A stretch of 64,000 nt of DNA from Mucilaginibacter sp. (GTDB lineage: Bacteria; Bacteroidota; Bacteroidia; Sphingobacteriales; Sphingobacteriaceae), in the NCBI RefSeq assembly GCF_028288225.1, contig NZ_JAQBOC010000043.1, positions 16,248 to 80,247 of the forward strand. The letters run 5' to 3'. Position 1 is the stretch's first letter. Each line of letters begins with the position of its first letter. Shown piece by piece: positions 24,782 through 33,697 of this stretch. The notes beneath the pieces are model-generated. The model saw only the letters and a list, made by a program, of their open reading frames with translations, searched no databases and was not told the DNA's origin. A program made the position numbers and the translations under genes.

Positions 24782-25384
24782 GGTAGTGTCTCAGTTTGAA
24801 ATTTAATTTTCACTTGTAACCTCAAACCCATATCGTATTGCCGCTTCAAGAATATCAATGTTTATATCTTTTAGAGTTTTGAACCTTATGCAATATCCGG
24901 TCACGCTTGCCTTGCCTAGTTCTTTTCCATACGTTTGGGCTAAGTATGTCTTATCCTTGATACCAAGGATATAGATAGAGATTCCGGTTTTGTTTGCGCT
25001 CATACCAATTTGAAAAAACTCTCTGGTTTTTCCATTAGCATATTTTATTGTGTGAAATCCATATCCTATAGTAGGGTTACTAATAGTTTGATTTTCAGTG
25101 CTTTTACCATCATCGAACCATAATTTACATTCTGGTAATACTTGAAGTGTGAGCATATGCAACTGTTGCATGTCACTACGCTTTGGTTCAGGTTGGCTAG
25201 TAATATACTTTTTGATTTGTTCTTGTACGTTCATATGAAATATTGAATTATGGGTTGCCTACTTTGCCTTTTCAAATCTCGCTTTATTTTCAGTTATACA
25301 CTAATTCATTTCTTTCACCTTCCTTCGAAAGCACTTTCCACTTTTCTTTGGTTCATCATTCAAATTTCAAACTGAGACACTACC
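24782..25384. mobile_element. 603-bp element with perfect 23-bp terminal inverted repeats carrying DUF1801 gene
   Basis: Left end GGTAGTGTCTCAGTTTG... (24782-24804) and right end (25362-25384) are perfect reverse complements over 23 bp. Identical 20-bp DNA of ACATCTC heptamers flanks both ends (24761-24780 and 25386-25405), which may be a target duplication or the split repeat tract. The only gene inside is DUF1801; there is no transposase, so it is a non-autonomous, MITE-like gene cassette. Confidence 0.8.
24803..25234 (-). CDS. DUF1801 (YdhG/YjbR-like) domain protein
   Basis: 143 residues. MQQLHMLTLQVLPECKLWFDDGK and IGYGFHTIKYANGKTREFFQIG (in segments) and YGKELGKASVTGYCIRFKTLKDI show the DUF1801 fold, a small intracellular domain of the iron-chaperone-like/YdhG group with no established biochemical role. 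The stop codon overlaps the left inverted repeat by two bases and the gene fills most of the element. Close relatives in other Bacteroidota seem highly conserved, consistent with transfer as a unit, though I cannot verify this here. Confidence 0.88.
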   Translation of the reverse strand: MNVQEQIKKYITSQPEPKRSDMQQLHMLTLQVLPECKLWFDDGKSTENQTISNPTIGYGFHTIKYANGKTREFFQIGMSANKTGISIYILGIKDKTYLAQTYGKELGKASVTGYCIRFKTLKDINIDILEAAIRYGFEVTSEN

Positions 25385-25403
25385 CACATCTCACATCTCA
25401 CAT

Positions 25404-26183
25404 CTACAACACCAGCGCCTTCATTTCGTCATTTGCTCCATGCCCCCAGTTTTTCATTAGCTGTTTAAGTGTGGCATAAAGCTCCTTTCTGTTAACCGGT
25501 TTTCCTTTTTTTGGTATCGTCATGGCTTTGGGCTCAATGGGCATATCGGTTACCTTGGTAGCAAACCAGGTTACATTATCGTGTGGTAAAGCCAAACCAA
25601 GTATCATTCCCGGCAAGCCTGTAAAAGATTCCGGGCCACCTGAAACCGGTATTTTTTCGGCATAAAAAGCTACAACATAAACAGAATCCATTACCAATGC
25701 ATTGGCCCGGCGACAGGCAAACCCCGCAATTTCGCGGGTTTCATCGGTAATTTTCCAGGTTACCTTACGTGTGCTGTCTCTCACCAAAAAAAGGTCATCA
25801 TACACCTTTTTTTGTGTTATACTGGTTTTGGTGTCCAAATCAGTATAAATGGTATTTGGCTGACCGGATACTGCATCGTCCCCAAAAAAATCATTAGGCG
25901 TAGCATCGTTTGATTCAACCGGGGTATTTAACGTTTTATTGTCGGCAAAATTCAATATGCTTTTACTTTTTTTAAACTGGGGCTGTGATTTTTTGTACGA
26001 TTCAAGCAACGGACTTAAAAACGATTCATTTTCCGGTGTTATCCATTTTTTTATAGTTGCAAACATGTTTACACTTTTTTCAAATTCAATAGTGCCATGA
26101 GTTGTAAAGTGTTCATTTTGGGCAAAAAGCATGCTGCTACTCAGTAACAACATGCCTATAATTGTGATAATTGTGGTTTTCAT
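25404..26183 (-). CDS. GLPGLI family protein
   Basis: About 259 residues, signal peptide to MLFAQ. Contains the family motif FTGLPGMILGLALP and the preceding CRRANALVMDSVYVVAFYAEKIPVSGGP region (in segments). GLPGLI proteins are secreted and of unknown function and are typically encoded next to TonB-dependent receptors, as here: only 5 nt separate it from the receptor stop. ATG 26183 is chosen because it begins a proper signal peptide; the longer frame overlaps the receptor. A heptamer hairpin arm abuts its stop codon. Confidence 0.93.
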   Translation of the reverse strand: MKTTIITIIGMLLLSSSMLFAQNEHFTTHGTIEFEKSVNMFATIKKWITPENESFLSPLLESYKKSQPQFKKSKSILNFADNKTLNTPVESNDATPNDFFGDDAVSGQPNTIYTDLDTKTSITQKKVYDDLFLVRDSTRKVTWKITDETREIAGFACRRANALVMDSVYVVAFYAEKIPVSGGPESFTGLPGMILGLALPHDNVTWFATKVTDMPIEPKAMTIPKKGKPVNRKELYATLKQLMKNWGHGANDEMKALVL

Positions 26184-26188
26184 AATAA

Positions 26189-28993
26189 TTATTTTTTTGC
26201 AGGTGCTGCTCCGCCCATGCTGGTAAAATCCCATGCTACGGAAAACATAAAATATCTTTTTATAGTAGTGTAGGTATTTTGCTGGATAAAGTTCGCATTT
26301 ACCGTTCTGTCAAATCCTTTATTTTGATCCAAAAGGTCATTCGCGGCCAATGTAAACTTCAAATTATCCTCCTTGAAAAATGTTTTACTTAACGAGGCAT
26401 TCACCAGGGTGCGATGGAAGTCGCTGTCAAATGTTTGTGTTTTTGCGCGGTATAGGTAGTCGGCATCTGAGGCAAGTTGAAACTTGCCCGGGAGATATAC
26501 AGTGAATGAGCCACGTGCATTAAAGCCCCGCCCATTATTGTTAATATCCGGTTGCAGTGATGATCCGCTAAGGGTATAGCTAGGCCCAAAAAAAACGTTA
26601 AAATCAAATTTCTTTTGGATGTATTCATAAGCCTGTATGCCACCAGAGTAGGTGTTTGATTTTGTAAAGTTAAGCTCGGAGTTAGAAAAATTGTAAGAAT
26701 TATTACCCGATATATTACCGCTTAGACCAATGTTGAGATCAGTATGGCCAATTTTTCTGCTTACGCTGGCATCCAAATAAAAGTTTGATGGTTGTTTGGT
26801 GCCCAGGTTAACATATTGGATGGTGCTTTTTCCGGAAGCTAAATCGGTTACCTGGTTACTAACTATGGGGTTTGAGGTAAACGAATAATTACCATACATA
26901 AAGAACGACATTCCCGTTAAAACTTTGTATGAATTAAAGTTTGCATTGATGTTGTTGGTAAATGAAGGCTTAAGATCCTGGTTCCCAACTACAATTAGCA
27001 GCGGATCGGTGTTTACTGCAACCGGCTGTATTTGATCAATGGTTGGCTGTGTTGGATTACCGCGATAGCCTATACTAAAATACTTGAACTGTGAAGGCCT
27101 GTACTGAACTCTTACTGACGGGTCCCAGTTTACAAAGTTCCTTTTAAACTCCTTGTTTGTAATTTCATTAACCTGGTTAAAATTAATGGCGGTTACTTTG
27201 GTGCCTAAGTTTACAGTGATCTTCTTTTTTTGGTAGTTATAAAACGCCCCTACCTGGTTTGATAATTGGTTAAGCTTAAAATTGTTGCTCAATGAAGTAT
27301 CCAGAACGTTATAAATTTTGGGCACCGAAGCGTTAAAAGATTCTCTGTCTGATACACCATTATCAATACCCAACCCGTAATTGAAAATTATTGATGATGC
27401 TTTTGTAAGCGGCTCGGTATAGGTAAAGTTCGTGTTTAATAAGTTGCTTCTTGTTTTGTTGGTTTTGTACTGATCAATGTGCTGTATACTATCTACGTTT
27501 CCCTGCGCATTATAAAAATGTGCATCTGATAGTAAAAACCCTTTTGAGTCAGCTTGATTATATGATTCACTAACCAATGCCGAAAGCGTACGCCCCTTCT
27601 TTTTAAATTTTTTGGTGTAAAGTGCGCTTGCATTAAGCACTTGCGTGTTGCCATTACTGGTGGTATTACGTGTATTATCGTTCAGTAATGACCCATCTTC
27701 CCTGGTGCTTTGGGAAAAGTTATTATTATTTGTCTTGCTATTTTTTAATGTACCATCCACCATTATTTTTAAGTTGGATGATGTATCAAGCTTTACCTGG
27801 TAAGTGGCATCCAATTTTTGGCGAAAAATATAATTGTCATAGGTTTGATTAGCATTAGTGTTTATTGTACTGTCTTTCAAATTGTTTTGCGATAAGGTGT
27901 TGCTTGTACCCTTAACCTCTAACGATCCGATCTTGTAATTCAGGTTAATAGATTCTTTATCCTTATTGAATTTACTATCGTAGTGCAAACCACCGGTACG
28001 GGCAAGCGGGATCCCCTGGCCGTTATATTGTCCGTTCCACCCATTTTCAATATCATCATTGCCGCTGCCGCCGGTAAACATTAAGCCACCATTATCGGCT
28101 ACCTCCAAACTGCTTCCGCCGTACTTTTGACTATCCTGCCATCCTAAACCCGTTTTACCCGTATTTGAAACTATAGCATAGGCCGAGAATTTCTCCTTCG
28201 CCTTAAATTTATTAAATAACGCCTGACCCGAGTAATAACCATCGGTACCAACACCACCGTCCAGCTTGCCGAAGTAGCCATTTTTCTTATCTGCTTTTAG
28301 CTGAATGTTCAGCGTTTTTGTTTTCTGGCCGTCATCAATACCGGTAAAAGTCGCCTGGTCGCTTTTTTTATCATAAAGCTGCACCTTATCAACCATATCG
28401 GCCCGCAGGTTTTTAGTTACAAGTGTGGGATCGTCACCAAAAAATTCCTCGCCATCAACCAGTACCTTGGTAACGGTTTGGCCCTGGGCAGTAATTTTGC
28501 CATCCTTATCCACCTGGATGCCCGGAAATTGTTTTAACAAGTCCTCAACCTTGGCATTGGGCTGCACTTTAAATGCCTTAGCGTCAAACTCGGTAGTATC
28601 GCCCTTCATTTTCATGGCGGCGCGGCTGCTTTTAACAATAACATCAGCTAATAGCTTTGCTTTAAGGATCATACTTAACCGTCCGAAATCACGTGTGCTT
28701 TTGCCAGAATCTAAAGTAAAACGCTCAACATAATCGGCATAACCAGGGTAGGTAACCAGCAATATCAGCTTACCCTTTTTTAAGTCGGGGAGTGTAAAAG
28801 TGCCTGCAGTACCTGCCCTTGTAAAACTAACCAGGGTTGAATCCTTAGCATTTAACACGCTTATAGATGTGTTTACCAGCTTAGCGTTTGAAGCAGTATC
28901 AGCAACTGAGCCTTTAACCGAATATTGGTTTTGTGCGGATGCCGAAAGCGTTAACAAAAAGCAGGAAACTAAAAGTAAAATTGTGAATTTCAT
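26189..28993 (-). CDS. TonB-dependent receptor-like outer-membrane beta-barrel protein
   Basis: 934 residues. Signal peptide to ASAQ, carboxypeptidase-regulatory-like domain (about 22-105), plug-like region with VEDLLKQFPGIQVDKDGKITAQG (in segments) and VLVDGEEFFGDDP, then a long barrel of the OMP_b-brl_3 class. Together with the adjacent GLPGLI protein it forms the standard receptor/GLPGLI pair of Bacteroidota, of unknown substrate (iron or peptide uptake are common guesses). It is the first gene of the two-gene operon. Confidence 0.93.
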   Translation of the reverse strand: MKFTILLLVSCFLLTLSASAQNQYSVKGSVADTASNAKLVNTSISVLNAKDSTLVSFTRAGTAGTFTLPDLKKGKLILLVTYPGYADYVERFTLDSGKSTRDFGRLSMILKAKLLADVIVKSSRAAMKMKGDTTEFDAKAFKVQPNAKVEDLLKQFPGIQVDKDGKITAQGQTVTKVLVDGEEFFGDDPTLVTKNLRADMVDKVQLYDKKSDQATFTGIDDGQKTKTLNIQLKADKKNGYFGKLDGGVGTDGYYSGQALFNKFKAKEKFSAYAIVSNTGKTGLGWQDSQKYGGSSLEVADNGGLMFTGGSGNDDIENGWNGQYNGQGIPLARTGGLHYDSKFNKDKESINLNYKIGSLEVKGTSNTLSQNNLKDSTINTNANQTYDNYIFRQKLDATYQVKLDTSSNLKIMVDGTLKNSKTNNNNFSQSTREDGSLLNDNTRNTTSNGNTQVLNASALYTKKFKKKGRTLSALVSESYNQADSKGFLLSDAHFYNAQGNVDSIQHIDQYKTNKTRSNLLNTNFTYTEPLTKASSIIFNYGLGIDNGVSDRESFNASVPKIYNVLDTSLSNNFKLNQLSNQVGAFYNYQKKKITVNLGTKVTAINFNQVNEITNKEFKRNFVNWDPSVRVQYRPSQFKYFSIGYRGNPTQPTIDQIQPVAVNTDPLLIVVGNQDLKPSFTNNINANFNSYKVLTGMSFFMYGNYSFTSNPIVSNQVTDLASGKSTIQYVNLGTKQPSNFYLDASVSRKIGHTDLNIGLSGNISGNNSYNFSNSELNFTKSNTYSGGIQAYEYIQKKFDFNVFFGPSYTLSGSSLQPDINNNGRGFNARGSFTVYLPGKFQLASDADYLYRAKTQTFDSDFHRTLVNASLSKTFFKEDNLKFTLAANDLLDQNKGFDRTVNANFIQQNTYTTIKRYFMFSVAWDFTSMGGAAPAKK

Positions 28994-29121
28994 AAGTTAG
29001 GTTTATTGAAACTAAAATATAACTAAAATCTTAGTAATCAAAAACATTAACATTAATTAACAATTCTTATTGTGCTGGCAATGCAATTTAATTGCAATTA
29101 GCTTAATTACAGGTATTTAAT

Positions 29122-30015
29122 TTATTGAACAAGCAACTTCCTGAATGCCAGGCTATCACCATTAAACACATTAAAATCAGTTACATGGTTAATTCCGCTT
29201 ACTTTTGCCTTGTCGCTATGCTGCCAAAACTTCCAGTTAGTTGTTTTTGCTATGTTTAATTTAGGTTGATAATAGTGTGCTATCCACAAATTATAATTGT
29301 CAAAATAGCCCTCCAAATTGTCCTGGTAAAACTTTAACCCCGAATAGATCATCGGTTTTATCTTGGTTTTAGCCTCTACATATTTTAAAAAGGCATTTAG
29401 CTCTTCGCGCATTTTGGCAGGCGCAACACCGTTTAATTCTTCCACGTCAACCGCCATTGGCAGATCGCCTTTGTCTGTTTTCACATTTTGTAAAAAAAAT
29501 ACAGCCTGCCATTTGCCGCTCACCTTCGGTCTGAAATAATGATACGCGCCGCAGGTAATGCCAGCTTTAGGCCCTTCGCGCCAGTTACGCTGAAAATACG
29601 GGTCAACAATAACCACACCTTCAGTAGCCTTTATAAAGGCAAAGCTGATGTGCACCTCATCTTCACTCATGCTTTTTACCTTATGCCAGTCAATCCGGCC
29701 CTGGTACGATGAAACATCAATGCCATGAATGGAATATTTATCAGGAATGCGGATATTAAAACTTTTATAAGTCCGGTAATGCGGGTCGCTGCCAATATCC
29801 CTAACCCAACGCCATGTTGAAGTAAAGCATTTTATAACATAGCCATAATAGAACGGGGAAAGCAGGACTAATAAAAAACCAGCCAAAGCTATTTTCCACT
29901 TTATAAAATAACTGCCGGACTTTTTCTTTTTTACCGGTGCCCGTTTTTTTGAAGGTAGAGGTTTGCGTACAGGTGTTTTTTTAGACGAAATAGTTTTTTT
30001 AACCGGAGTGCTCAC
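29122..30015 (-). CDS. GH25 family lysozyme-like muramidase, membrane-anchored
   Basis: 297 residues. A very basic N-terminus (about 1-33) and one transmembrane helix (about 41-61) anchor a GH25 barrel facing the periplasm: GIDVSSYQG at 98-106 with Asp100, FAFIKATEG, GAYHYFRP, and the catalytic D-x-E at Asp190/Glu192 in MAVDVEEL. GH25 enzymes hydrolyse beta-1,4 bonds between MurNAc and GlcNAc. Monocistronic. A role in cell-wall turnover is likely. Confidence 0.93.
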   Translation of the reverse strand: MSTPVKKTISSKKTPVRKPLPSKKRAPVKKKKSGSYFIKWKIALAGFLLVLLSPFYYGYVIKCFTSTWRWVRDIGSDPHYRTYKSFNIRIPDKYSIHGIDVSSYQGRIDWHKVKSMSEDEVHISFAFIKATEGVVIVDPYFQRNWREGPKAGITCGAYHYFRPKVSGKWQAVFFLQNVKTDKGDLPMAVDVEELNGVAPAKMREELNAFLKYVEAKTKIKPMIYSGLKFYQDNLEGYFDNYNLWIAHYYQPKLNIAKTTNWKFWQHSDKAKVSGINHVTDFNVFNGDSLAFRKLLVQ

Positions 30016-30106
30016 AATTGCAAAAGTACAAAAAGGGAAGGTGGATTTTAAAAGAACCTTTTGTAATTGTTGGGCTGATATTTAATTATCAATAAAATCT
30101 CTGCCT

Positions 30107-30187
30107 CCCTTTGCGTTCTTCCTTGTGAACCCCGTAGTTATTTTTACCTAGGTCGCTGAGAGGGCACAAAGGCCACAAAGAGAAGAG
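30107..30187. repeat. Imperfect inverted repeat downstream of YeiH gene
   Basis: CCTTTGCGTTCTTCCTTGTG (from about 30107) and the inverse of GGGCACAAAGGCCACAAAGAG (about 30163-30184) resemble each other as CTTTGTG-rich words. The element sits just after the YeiH stop codon, as do the better-formed hairpins elsewhere. Pairing is looser than in the others. Confidence 0.5.
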
Positions 30188-30212
30188 AACCTGTTAAATT
30201 ATACAATACTTA

Positions 30213-31184
30213 CTATCCCAAATGCACAACCGCATACAACGCCGTTGCCGAGATAGCTATCCATAATACAACGCCCTGCAACAAAGGCTTAAAACCTACT
30301 GATGCTAATACCCCGCGGGACAAGCCTGCACCTATCAGGAACAATGTAAGCGTTAAACCGGCTTTGGCAATAGTGATTAAATAAGGACCAACAATTGATA
30401 CAGCCGGGATATAAGTATTGGCTATCATTGCTAAAATAAACAAGCCGATAAAATAAGGTATGCTTACTTTTTTCGATTGATTTTTAAACAGGAAGGTAGC
30501 CATAAAGGTAACCGGAATGATCCATAGGGCCCTGGCCAGTTTTACGGTTGTGGCAACTTCTAAAGCGTGAGCACCATATTTGCTTGCCGCACCCACAACC
30601 GAGCTGGTATCATGAATGGCGATAGCACACCATAAACCAAACTGCGTTTGTGAAAGTTTAAGGTAATGCCCTATTGCAGGAAAAATAAACAATGCTATTG
30701 AATTAAGCACAAAAACACAGCCTAAAGCAACCGAGATCTGTTTTTCTTCGGCTTTTATAACCGGCGAAATTGCCGCAATAGCGCTGCCGCCGCAAATAGC
30801 CGTACCCGATGAAATAAGGAACGAGGTTTTCTTTTCAATATTCAACCATCTGCCCATAAAATAACCGAATATCAAAGTGGCGGTTATAGACGCTATGGTA
30901 AATAAAACACCTTCTTTACCTGCCAGCAGGGCGCTACGCACATTCATTCCAAATCCCAGCCCAACTACCGATACCTGTAACAGCAAATGAGTGGCTTTAT
31001 GGTTTAAGTGCAAATAAGGGTGCCCGATTATTTGTGCAATAGCTAAACCTAATAATAAGGCAATTGCGGGACTGGCAAAGTGTGTAAGACAAAAGGCGAC
31101 GCAGATGATAAATATGATCTTTTTTGCATTGTCATTAATATTAATTAACGATGTGTTGTTGGATAATTGATGTGGGGCTTGCAT
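30213..31184 (-). CDS. YeiH/UPF0324 family putative sulfate exporter
   Basis: 323 residues, about ten hydrophobic segments. Family landmarks: ALLLGLAIAQIIG, SVVGLGFGMN, LISSGTAICGGSAIAAISPVI, AIHDTSSVVGAA, and TLFLIGAGLSRG near the end. UPF0324 members such as YeiH are annotated as putative sulfate exporters; direct transport evidence is thin. Monocistronic. Confidence 0.93.
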   Translation of the reverse strand: MQAPHQLSNNTSLININDNAKKIIFIICVAFCLTHFASPAIALLLGLAIAQIIGHPYLHLNHKATHLLLQVSVVGLGFGMNVRSALLAGKEGVLFTIASITATLIFGYFMGRWLNIEKKTSFLISSGTAICGGSAIAAISPVIKAEEKQISVALGCVFVLNSIALFIFPAIGHYLKLSQTQFGLWCAIAIHDTSSVVGAASKYGAHALEVATTVKLARALWIIPVTFMATFLFKNQSKKVSIPYFIGLFILAMIANTYIPAVSIVGPYLITIAKAGLTLTLFLIGAGLSRGVLASVGFKPLLQGVVLWIAISATALYAVVHLG

Positions 31185-31418
31185 AACTATATATTATTTA
31201 ATGATGCAAATTTCTATGCTTTTTAATGCATATTTATATCACAAATCTGAATGCCCGATAACCTAAAGTTATTATAACATAGTGCTTCTTATTTAATTTA
31301 GGATTAGGTTGGCGGAGAATATTAAAGGAGTATTTATAAAGATGTGAGTTTCTGCGCTTAACCAAAAAAAGAATATTATATTTATAATATTATATAAAGC
31401 ATTATAATTTATAAAGGA

Positions 31419-31802
31419 ATGAAAAAACTTCTGTTAATATGCTGCTTGTTTATTGGAATAACAACTGCAAGCCGTGCACAAGCCACTAAGGTGGCTACTG
31501 ACCCGGTAGAAAAAGCTAAAGGTTTGGAAAAACAGTTAAACCTTTCTGATAAGCAAACTGAAAAAGTTAGCGCTATTTATAAGGAGTCTGTAGAAAAATT
31601 TGATAAAATAAAGGTTAAGGAGCATGGCAACACTAATAAAATGTTGGCCGATGTTGCCCCCTTACGTGTTGCCACCATTAAAAAAATCAAAGGCGTGTTA
31701 ACCCCTGTTCAGGCTGTTAAATATGATAAGTTAGTAAAAGAGTCGAAAAACTCAAGCATAAACGGGGGGTGGAGCGATGGTTGGAGCTCAACAGCAAACT
31801 AA
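31419..31802 (+). CDS. Small periplasmic helical protein (Spy/DUF4890-like)
   Basis: 127 residues, signal peptide to ASRAQ. A mature helical region with LEKQLNLSDKQTEKVSAIYKE and KGVLTPVQAVKYDKLVKE resembles the L-T-x-x-Q repeats of Spy/CpxP-like periplasmic chaperones and the DUF4890-type proteins common in this group. A Gly/Ser/Trp-rich tail (NGGWSDGW) is odd. Preceded by an AT-rich dyad (31372-31391) and followed by a strong terminator. Role in envelope stress is a family-based guess. Confidence 0.75.
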   Translation: MKKLLLICCLFIGITTASRAQATKVATDPVEKAKGLEKQLNLSDKQTEKVSAIYKESVEKFDKIKVKEHGNTNKMLADVAPLRVATIKKIKGVLTPVQAVKYDKLVKESKNSSINGGWSDGWSSTAN

Positions 31803-31817
31803 CAGACAAAAAGCATA

Positions 31818-31853
31818 AAACACAAAAGCGGCTAATTAGCCGCTTTTGTGTTT
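31818..31853. terminator. Strong bidirectional terminator
   Basis: Perfect 16-bp stem: AAACACAAAAGCGGCT (31818-31833) and AGCCGCTTTTGTGTTT (31838-31853) with loop AATT. It lies between the Spy-like gene (+) and the second pirin (-) and ends both. Confidence 0.92.
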
Positions 31854-31872
31854 ATATGAACTCTTAAATATA

Positions 31873-32742
31873 TTATTCCAGCACCCCGAATTTACCGGAT
31901 TGAAATTCCCGGAAAGCTACCTGTAACTCTTGCTGAGTATTCATTACAAATGGACCATATTGTGCTATAGGTTCATCAATGGGCTCACCGCTTAACAGCA
32001 ACACAACGCTGTCTTCACCAGCTGTAATACTAATTTCTTCACCTTCGTTTTTAAACAGCACAAAATCATGCGCACCTGCCTCTTCGCCATTAACAGTTAC
32101 TTTTCCTTCAATAACCAACAATATGGAGTTATGGGTTACCGGGATATCAGTACTCAGTTTGCCACCTTTATTTAAACGGATATCAAACAGATTAACCGGG
32201 GTATAAGTTGTTGCAGGGCCTTTATTTTCGTTAAAATTACCGGCTATTATGTTTACCACTCCGCCATTATCGGGCAAAGTTACTTTACCCATCTGATCAG
32301 CAGTTAAAGGCTGATATTTAGGTGCGGTTAATTTGTCCTTTGCCGGCAGGTTTACCCAAAGCTGTACCATCTCAAACGGACCGCCTTTTTTTGAAAAGCT
32401 TTCTTCGTGGTATTCTTTGTGCAGGATGCCCGCACCGGCTGTCATCCATTGCACATCGCCAGGATTTATTACACCACTGTTGCCGGTACTGTCATGATGG
32501 GCAACGCTTCCTTTGTAGGCAATAGTAACAGTTTCGAACCCTTTATGCGGATGTACATCAACCCCGCGGATATGGTCTGACGGGCCAAAATCATATTCAG
32601 CATTAAAATCAAGTAATAAAAAAGGGCTCACCCGTTTTTGAGTAAGTTCGGCATTAGGAAAGTAATTAAATACCCTGAAACCGTCGCCAACCATACCGGG
32701 GCGGGCAGGGCGGCTATATATTTTTTCAATTAGTTTTTTCAT
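31873..32742 (-). CDS. Pirin family protein, second copy
   Basis: 289 residues, the longer pirin type. Intact metal ligands His64 and His66 (DVHPHKGFETV), His108 and Glu110 (GAGILHKEYHEE). The C-terminal cupin ends with a pirin-type tail (EPIAQYGPFVMNTQQELQ in part). It shares an 18-bp upstream motif and promoter spacing with the first pirin, so the two genes are probably co-regulated. Quercetinase or redox-related function is only family knowledge. Confidence 0.95.
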   Translation of the reverse strand: MKKLIEKIYSRPARPGMVGDGFRVFNYFPNAELTQKRVSPFLLLDFNAEYDFGPSDHIRGVDVHPHKGFETVTIAYKGSVAHHDSTGNSGVINPGDVQWMTAGAGILHKEYHEESFSKKGGPFEMVQLWVNLPAKDKLTAPKYQPLTADQMGKVTLPDNGGVVNIIAGNFNENKGPATTYTPVNLFDIRLNKGGKLSTDIPVTHNSILLVIEGKVTVNGEEAGAHDFVLFKNEGEEISITAGEDSVVLLLSGEPIDEPIAQYGPFVMNTQQELQVAFREFQSGKFGVLE

Positions 32743-32766
32743 TTCGTCTCCTTAACAATTTATACA

Positions 32767-32816
32767 CAAAGATACTTAAGCAATACCAGTAAAGGACTTG
32801 ATGTAGGTTAAGAAAA
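32767..32816 (-). promoter_or_regulatory. Promoter and shared upstream motif of pirin 2
   Basis: On the minus strand TATCTTTG (32767-32774) fits TAnnTTTG, and TTTTCTTAACCTACATCA (32799-32816) lies 24 nt further upstream. It is an exact 18-nt match to the motif in front of the first pirin, 10.5 kb away, at nearly the same distance. Confidence 0.7.
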
Positions 32817-32822
32817 CCTTAT

Positions 32823-32873
32823 AACGACTGTAATAACTGTAATGGGGTATAACAAACGTTACACGCGTTACAG
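32823..32873. repeat. Intergenic palindromic repeat, copy 1
   Basis: About 50 nt matching the copy at 33647-33697, same orientation, including ACTGTAATGGGGTATAACAA and GCGTTACAGCA. Built from nonamer-like words of type CTGTAACGC. It lies downstream of the DUF4231 gene. Arms are decayed in this copy. Confidence 0.8.
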
Positions 32874-32984
32874 CAAATACTCTTTTTTGTCTGAATTAGA
32901 ACTTATTGGATTTGAAAATTTTTAAGTTGCTTTTTAACTGGAGTCTCTTTTAAAATCTCAAATAATTATTTAGCCAGGCTTTAT

Positions 32985-33515
32985 TCAGACAGGCTTTCGG
33001 GCTCCTCCATCTGTTTTAGTTTCTGATAATGTTGTCATAACATTTAGTGTTGATGCATTTTCAGATTCTATGGCATTTTCAATTCGTTCAACCAGGGTAA
33101 GAAAAGCAACTTTTTCATCAAGCCCTCTGTATTGACCTTCCCCTGCTACAAAATTGAAATATTCTTTCGCCAGCAACTGCTCTGTTGATCTGTAATTTTT
33201 CCATTGCTCCCTGTAGTGGTAAACACTTTCTAATGAAACTAAGATGACTACTAATAGGCTAATAATTGAAGTTAAATATTTAACCCATGGTTCAGTTGAA
33301 ATATTGATTAGAACCGGTACAATAGCTCCACCTATTACAGTGCTCGATCTCATGATCATATATGTTTTTTTTGCATTTAATGCTTTACTATCATACCATC
33401 CCCTGAATTGCGTTATTCTTTCGTCGATATATTCCTCCGGAGTAATTGTAGAAAACCTTCTTTTTGGTAAATAATACCATGGGTTACCATTAGCTTGTTG
33501 ATCTGAATCGCTCAT
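32985..33515 (-). CDS. DUF4231 two-helix membrane protein (SLATT-like)
   Basis: 176 residues. YIDERITQFRGWYDSKALNAKKTYMI leads into two transmembrane helices (about 57-100) and a cytoplasmic helical tail with YHYREQWKNYRSTEQLLAKEYF, the DUF4231 pattern. This resembles SLATT-type predicted pore-forming effectors from nucleotide-signalling conflict systems, but no nucleotidyltransferase, SLOG or other sensor gene is adjacent. Flanked on each side by a copy of the same palindromic repeat. Function unknown. Confidence 0.85.
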   Translation of the reverse strand: MSDSDQQANGNPWYYLPKRRFSTITPEEYIDERITQFRGWYDSKALNAKKTYMIMRSSTVIGGAIVPVLINISTEPWVKYLTSIISLLVVILVSLESVYHYREQWKNYRSTEQLLAKEYFNFVAGEGQYRGLDEKVAFLTLVERIENAIESENASTLNVMTTLSETKTDGGARKPV

Positions 33516-33646
33516 TGGAAAAGGGTTTAAATATTAGCTAAAATATGATAATTTATTAATAGAATTCAGCTGTTTTATTTATATCTAAACTCAATTGCTC
33601 TGTTTTTTTAATAAAGTAATGACTGATTTCAAATGTATAACCTTGC

Positions 33647-33697
33647 AACGCCTGTAACGACTGTAATGGGGTATAACAAACGTTACAGGCGTTACAG
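33647..33697. repeat. Intergenic palindromic repeat, copy 2
   Basis: AACGCCTGTAACG and CGTTACAGGCGTT form perfect 13-bp arms around a loop containing GGGGTATAACAAA. It lies about 90 nt beyond the stop codon of the CPBP gene. Same core as copy 1 at 32823. Confidence 0.85.

Noticed and set aside
31372..31391. AT-rich palindrome upstream of Spy-like gene as an operator
   Set aside because: All A/T with a 2-nt loop; in such AT-rich spacer DNA it may be chance.
32985..33515. DUF4231 gene as part of a CBASS-type defence operon
   Set aside because: No nucleotidyltransferase, SLOG, ubiquitin-like or protease partner is adjacent; the CPBP protease is a separate gene with its own hairpin.
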